Made by a program: the position numbers and the translations under genes
Notes under the pieces: generated by a model
Seen by the model: the letters and a program-made list of their open reading frames with translations, nothing else
Told to the model about the DNA's origin: nothing
Databases searched by the model: none
Source: a virus
DNA: 41,694 nt
IMG/VR virus record: IMGVR_UViG_3300010430_000153
Coordinates: 1-41,694 of that record
Direction: 5' to 3' (one strand)
Shown here: piece after piece, positions 38,556 to 41,694 of the stretch
Numbering within the stretch: the first letter of the stretch is position 1
How the letters are laid out: the number at the start of each line of letters is the position of its first letter

Positions 38556-38824
38556 GCATCCCGGGTCCACTCCTCCATACGTCGCTTGGCCTCGGTGAAC
38601 GACGCGGCTTGAGCCTTCCAGAACTTGTCGTTCGGATACTTGCCCAACTGCTGCGTGATCTCGTCCAGTTGGGCATCCAGCAAGGTGGCGTCGAGAACCA
38701 TCCCTCCCCCGCCATACCGCGCCGCCCCGTCGCTGAACCCGGCCGCATAGGCCGAGTATTCCTCGACAGAGTTGAAGGCCCGCACCTCCTCGAACTCACC
38801 CTCGCAGATGACGACCGCCATCAT
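38552..38824 (-). CDS. hypothetical early protein
   Basis: A 90-residue protein with a beta N-terminus (AVVICEGEFEEVRAF) and a helical, glutamine-rich middle (LDAQLDEITQQLGKYPNDKFW). It is not recognised. Upstream is AGAGTGACG-type spacing. Function unknown. Confidence 0.6.
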   Translation of the reverse strand: MMAVVICEGEFEEVRAFNSVEEYSAYAAGFSDGAARYGGGGMVLDATLLDAQLDEITQQLGKYPNDKFWKAQAASFTEAKRRMEEWTRDA

Positions 38825-38866
38825 CTCGTCACTCTCCCTCGTTGGTGTTGGTAGGACTCGCCGTAC

Positions 38867-39031
38867 TCAGTCCTCGATGTCCGTTTCGCCGAGCAGGATC
38901 CTCTGATCCGCGCCCCGCCTCCATCCCTCCATCCACCAGCGACGCAGCCGCCCTTCGCGCACGGGGCAGATCCTGATCGGGGAGCCGCCCCATCCGGCCT
39001 CGTATCCTCGCTGCTCGACGAACTCGTACAC
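38867..39031 (-). CDS. hypothetical small protein
   Basis: The 54-residue product starts at the GTG 39029-39031, which lies after AGGAGGAG within the end of the upstream gene. It is Trp/Arg-rich (RLRRWWMEGWRRGAD). A longer reading upstream would overlap the neighbouring gene by 86 bases, so it is not preferred. Function unknown. Confidence 0.55.
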   Translation of the reverse strand: MYEFVEQRGYEAGWGGSPIRICPVREGRLRRWWMEGWRRGADQRILLGETDIED

Positions 39032-39035
39032 GGTA

Positions 39036-39617
39036 CTACTCCTCCTGGCCTCGGATCGTGGCCCCGATCGCCGCTCGCAGAATCGCAGCGTTGAACGTCG
39101 GGTAATACGGGCCTCGAACACGCTCGCCCGTGGCGTTCTCCGAGACGAATAGCGACTGTCGCCAGATCGGGTCGGGCAGAGCGTCGGGCGGTCCGTCGCC
39201 TACGTCTGCGGCGAACCACCTCCAGCACTTCCCGTCGTGCAGGGGCCACTTGTCTCGCTCAGCCAACCACCGGAGCCCTTTGGCGACGGATCGAGGGCAG
39301 AGCCGGTGACCGCGTTGGCAGATGTACCGGTCGTCGAACGTGCGGCGATCCGGGGGGCACGGCTCAACGGCTGCGGCCCAGACCGCCACCAGCGACAGGG
39401 GCCACTCGAACACCTCGCACGCCCCCAACATGTCGTCGAGGCTGTCGGCTCGGACTACAGCAGCGAGCGAGACCGAACGCGAACTCAGCGACTCGCCGAT
39501 CAGGGCGGGCGTTGAGATCGTGACCGCCTCAGCACGATCTTCCAGCCAATCGGCAAAGACGCCGATTGGCTCGTCTCCGGCCACCACGGCGGCAATGTGC
39601 TGTTCGCGTTCGGACAC
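39036..39617 (-). CDS. hypothetical early protein
   Basis: The product has 193 residues. The N-terminal DEPIGVFADWLEDR weakly recalls a short motif in repeat-companion (TIGR02996-like) planctomycete proteins, but the rest is not recognised. There is a Cys-His pair region (YICQRGHRLCPRS) and a Trp-rich middle. The GTG has GAGGAG upstream. A regulatory or metal-binding role is possible, unproven. Confidence 0.55.
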   Translation of the reverse strand: MSEREQHIAAVVAGDEPIGVFADWLEDRAEAVTISTPALIGESLSSRSVSLAAVVRADSLDDMLGACEVFEWPLSLVAVWAAAVEPCPPDRRTFDDRYICQRGHRLCPRSVAKGLRWLAERDKWPLHDGKCWRWFAADVGDGPPDALPDPIWRQSLFVSENATGERVRGPYYPTFNAAILRAAIGATIRGQEE

Positions 39618-39625
39618 CGGTATGG

Positions 39626-39910
39626 TTACTCCTCACCTACGAAGGCTTCGAGCGGCAGGAACATCCCCTCTCGGACCCGGCCGTGCCCGCCACACTCTCG
39701 GCAACCCGCCCCCTCGCAGCCGGTGCACTCACGCGGCCATTCGGCGTAGCGGGTGACTGTGTCGACCGGGAAGACGAAGAGCCCGTAGTCGCCCGCTGGG
39801 CAGATATGGTACCGGCCCCGCCGGTCGAGGCGACGGCCGGCCACCTCGTCGGCCTCCTCGAACGTGGCGATCGTGATCTCGTCTCCGTCTCGTTTCGTGA
39901 CGGTGCCCAT
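39626..39910 (-). CDS. small protein with DnaJ-like CxxCxGxG ribbon
   Basis: The 94-residue product has a beta N-terminus (DEITIATFEEADEVAGRRL), then ECTGCEGAGCRECGGHGRV, two Cys pairs of the DnaJ zinc-ribbon type. The ATG at 39908-39910 has GAGGAG further upstream. The ribbon also occurs in the helicase, DUF5131 and 288-residue proteins, which is notable. Function unknown. Confidence 0.65.
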   Translation of the reverse strand: MGTVTKRDGDEITIATFEEADEVAGRRLDRRGRYHICPAGDYGLFVFPVDTVTRYAEWPRECTGCEGAGCRECGGHGRVREGMFLPLEAFVGEE

Positions 39911-39918
39911 GAGGACGT

Positions 39919-40197
39919 CTACTCCTCCGGACGGACTTCGAGCCAACTGTCGTCCTCGCAGTAGGCGGAGATTCGGAACTCTCGGCCGCGACGACGCAGC
40001 ATCTGACCAATCCTCACCGCGTTCTCCGTGTGGATGGGCCGGTCGAATCCCACGCTCCGGTTCGACTGGGTCGCGACCATCTGCCACTCGACTCCAAGCA
40101 CGAAGGCGGTCTCGCGGCTTACGTTGGCGAGTTGACCGTCGTCGACGCCGAACGGCTCCTGGCACTGGAATTCTGCGTCTTCGTTGTCGTCGCTCAC
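39919..40197 (-). CDS. hypothetical early protein
   Basis: A 92-residue protein, acidic at both ends, with a helical middle (NVSRETAFVLGVEWQMVA), not recognised. The GTG at 40195-40197 has GAGGAG 7 bases upstream. It follows one of the repeated leaders. Confidence 0.55.
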   Translation of the reverse strand: MSDDNEDAEFQCQEPFGVDDGQLANVSRETAFVLGVEWQMVATQSNRSVGFDRPIHTENAVRIGQMLRRRGREFRISAYCEDDSWLEVRPEE

Positions 40198-40235
40198 GCC
40201 ATCGCTCCTCGTGGGGTAGGGCCATCAATACCGGG
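40198..40235 (-). repeat. repeated early-gene leader, copy 4
   Basis: The intergenic DNA reads, on the minus strand, CCCGGTATTGATGGCCC then TACCCCACGAGGAG. It resembles the leaders at 40512-40548, 41044-41090 and 41355-41391. Confidence 0.7.
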
Positions 40236-40511
40236 TCAGTCGCCACACGTCGGCTTCGGTGGGGCCAGCGACAGCCGAAGCCCCAACTCGTTCAAGATCC
40301 GCACGAACGCCTCAACGCAGTTCGGCTCGGGGCCGTACCTCGCGTGTGCCCAGATCAGTTCGACGAGGAGCCGCTGATCGCGGATCAGGCCCTCGCGGAA
40401 GTAGGTCATGATCGTCTTCCACTCCCGCTCGTCGTCGCGGGCGTTCTTCGTCAACTCCCGGACGAATCCGCGGAACTCGTCCGATTGCGGTTGGTACGCT
40501 CCTTCTTCCAT
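40236..40511 (-). CDS. hypothetical early protein
   Basis: A 91-residue helical protein (FRGFVRELTKNARDDEREWK, LLVELIWAHARYGPEP), not recognised. The ATG at 40509-40511 follows the repeated leader and GGAG; longer readings run into the upstream gene in another frame. Function unknown. Confidence 0.6.
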   Translation of the reverse strand: MEEGAYQPQSDEFRGFVRELTKNARDDEREWKTIMTYFREGLIRDQRLLVELIWAHARYGPEPNCVEAFVRILNELGLRLSLAPPKPTCGD

Positions 40512-40548
40512 CGCTCTCGTCTCCGTGGGGTAGGACTCATCGTCCCGG
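40512..40548 (-). repeat. repeated early-gene leader, copy 3
   Basis: This 37-base gap reads CCGGGACGATGAGTCC then TACCCCACGGAG on the minus strand and matches the neighbouring leaders over the stop-proximal CCGGGA, the TGATG-like centre and the CCTACC-ACG-GAG end. Confidence 0.7.
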
Positions 40549-41043
40549 TCAGTCGTCGAGGTCCGCGGGCTCATCGAGCAGGTGCCCGAACTGCTCGTCG
40601 ACCGCTCGGAGTGCGTCACTCGTCGAGTGGTACACCCCATCTCGCGTCCACCGCCACATCGAGCCAGGCGTCTTGCAGGTGTATCGCCAACCCGCCATTT
40701 CGAGGATTCGCCGCGAAGTCGTCTCGAGCGTGTAGGCGTGATCGTGGTCGGCTTGCTCGATCTCCTGCCTCAACTGCCCGTATCGCTGCAAATCGAACTG
40801 CTCCGCAGCCGGGGCGTCCTTCGGCAGGTAGACGTAGCCGAATCCATCAGCGTCGACCGCCATCCGTCCGCACGCTTGGGCCTCGGCGATCCCGTGCTCG
40901 TCAAGGTCGTTCGAGGACACGATGCGGCCCCCGTCGTGCAGTCGACGCATCAACGTCGCAATCGCCTGCGTCGTTCGAGGGGATCGCTGCGAGTCCCGCT
41001 GGTCCTCGTTGAGTCCGCCGCCTTCGTGTCCTAACGTCGCCAT
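40549..41043 (-). CDS. hypothetical early protein
   Basis: A 164-residue, helical, charged protein (TTQAIATLMRRLHDGGRI, LQRYGQLRQEIEQADHDH), not recognised. A central tyrosine-rich beta part (GFGYVYLPKDAP) is visible. The ATG follows the repeated leader. It may be DNA- or RNA-related, but no motif shows this. Confidence 0.6.
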   Translation of the reverse strand: MATLGHEGGGLNEDQRDSQRSPRTTQAIATLMRRLHDGGRIVSSNDLDEHGIAEAQACGRMAVDADGFGYVYLPKDAPAAEQFDLQRYGQLRQEIEQADHDHAYTLETTSRRILEMAGWRYTCKTPGSMWRWTRDGVYHSTSDALRAVDEQFGHLLDEPADLDD

Positions 41044-41090
41044 CGTCTCTCCCTTTCGGTTGGTGCCCCGTGGGGCAGGATCATCGGTCC
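41044..41090 (-). repeat. repeated early-gene leader, copy 2
   Basis: The 47-base gap reads GGACCGATGATCCTGCC then CCACGGGGCACC on the minus strand. It shares the centre with the other copies and contains a perfect TGCCCC-AC-GGGGCA hairpin. It is 10 bases longer than copies 1 and 3. Confidence 0.6.
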
Positions 41091-41354
41091 TCAGTCCGCG
41101 TCGATGTGCGGCTGGATGTGCGACAGTGCGATGGCCCCGCAGTTTCGGCCCTCGTCGTCTCGCACGTACACAACGGGTGTGTGCCCCCCGAGCCGTTCGG
41201 CGGCAGAGTATGTCCGCCCCATTCGGCCCTCGCCCACCCGCTTGCCGGTCCAGAACCGAACAGTGGTGCCGACCGCGTAGTTCTCGTTCCAGTGCTTCAC
41301 CGCCTCCGACTTGACGATGTCGCGTTGGTCTTCGCTCAGCCCGAGATTGCTCAT
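41091..41354 (-). CDS. hypothetical early protein
   Basis: An 87-residue protein with a helical N-terminus (SEDQRDIVKSEAVKHWNENY) and a beta second half (GTTVRFWTGKRVGEG, TPVVYVRDDEG), not recognised. The ATG follows the repeated leader with GGAGAG. Function unknown. Confidence 0.6.
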   Translation of the reverse strand: MSNLGLSEDQRDIVKSEAVKHWNENYAVGTTVRFWTGKRVGEGRMGRTYSAAERLGGHTPVVYVRDDEGRNCGAIALSHIQPHIDAD

Positions 41355-41391
41355 CGCGTCTCTCCTCGTAGGTAGGACATCAAGTCCCGGG
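41355..41391 (-). repeat. repeated early-gene leader, copy 1
   Basis: The 37-base gap after the methyltransferase stop reads CCCGGGACTTGATGTCC then TACCTACGAGGAGAG on the minus strand. It is the first of four similar leaders before four consecutive small genes. Confidence 0.7.
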
Positions 41392-41694
41392 TCATGCCGC
41401 CTGGGCGATCGCCCGGCTGATCGCGGCCGCGACGTGCGGGACGACGCTGTTGCCGATCTGCTTCACTTGGTCTGCCTTCGTACCGAACAGGTCGTACGTG
41501 CTCGGGAAGCCTTGGGCAGCGAGCAGCTCGCTCACCTCGAGCATCCGGAATCCGACGTCGACGACGCCGTACCGCCACATCGTTCGCTGGAGCTTCTGCA
41601 CGGCCTTCGACGGCTTCGGTCCGCACCGCTCGAAGACGCGGAGCATCGCCCGGCCGCGGCCGCAGCGATGGGCCAGCTCGACGAGGGCGTGCCG
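41392..41694 (-). CDS. DNA cytosine-C5 methyltransferase, C-terminal fragment (runs off the window)
   Basis: The 100 residues that can be read end with DVGFRMLEVSELLAAQGFP, then QVKQIGNSVVPHVAAAISRAI, the late motifs (IX-X region) of m5C methyltransferases. The frame is open to the window edge and starts RHALVEL, as in the stretch after the target recognition domain of this family. It is on the same strand as the N-terminal piece at 1-161 and probably belongs to the same gene through circularity. Confidence 0.85.
   Translation of the reverse strand, partial: RHALVELAHRCGRGRAMLRVFERCGPKPSKAVQKLQRTMWRYGVVDVGFRMLEVSELLAAQGFPSTYDLFGTKADQVKQIGNSVVPHVAAAISRAIAQAA

Noticed and set aside
41392-41694. 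Frameshift mutation in the cytosine methyltransferase when ends are joined
   Set aside because: The central motifs are absent from both pieces, so missing sequence explains the frame difference better than a mutation.

Overview
The window reads as a nearly complete genome of a temperate, tailed, siphovirus-like phage of high GC content. An HK97-type head (portal, U35 prohead protease, HK97-fold capsid), a P27-type small terminase with a large terminase, and a tail module with a tape measure and a -1 frameshift site give the morphotype. A tyrosine integrase, an attP that carries the 3' half of a tRNA-Leu(CAG), and an XRE repressor with two operator-like sites show temperance. The host cannot be read directly. 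GC content, a phage CsrA, and secreted thioredoxin-fold and cysteine-rich proteins hint at Planctomycetota; that is an inference of low to moderate confidence.

Layout: almost every gene is on the minus strand and is read from high to low coordinates. An early promoter at about 10.94 kb faces left and drives 10.8 kb to 1: small regulators, a 3'-5' exonuclease, a putative ssDNA-annealing protein, CsrA, an adenine methyltransferase, and an SF2 helicase cut in two by a DUF5131 (Gp37/Gp68) gene. Position 1 lies in the N-terminus of a cytosine methyltransferase. Position 41694 lies in the C-terminal part of what looks like the same gene, so the genome is probably circular or circularly permuted and lacks only the middle of that gene. 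The early operon would then continue from 41.7 to 37.1 kb (small unknown genes, RusA) and end at a strong terminator at 37.06-37.09 kb.

The late operon follows directly (37.05 to 12.55 kb). It starts with a host-interaction or lysis-like cassette (membrane proteins, a secreted thioredoxin-like protein, a papain-like peptidase, a secreted CPPC thioredoxin). Then come HNH, TerS, TerL, portal, protease, capsid, connectors, tail tube, G/GT chaperones, tape measure, tail tip and fibre genes. One plus-strand gene with a C-terminal membrane anchor sits between the tape measure and the next tail gene. The integrase (11.49-12.32 kb, plus strand), attP and repressor lie between the end of the late operon and the early promoter.

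Most neighbouring genes share ATGA or GTGA start/stop overlaps, which was used to choose starts. No DNA polymerase and no canonical peptidoglycan hydrolase was recognised.
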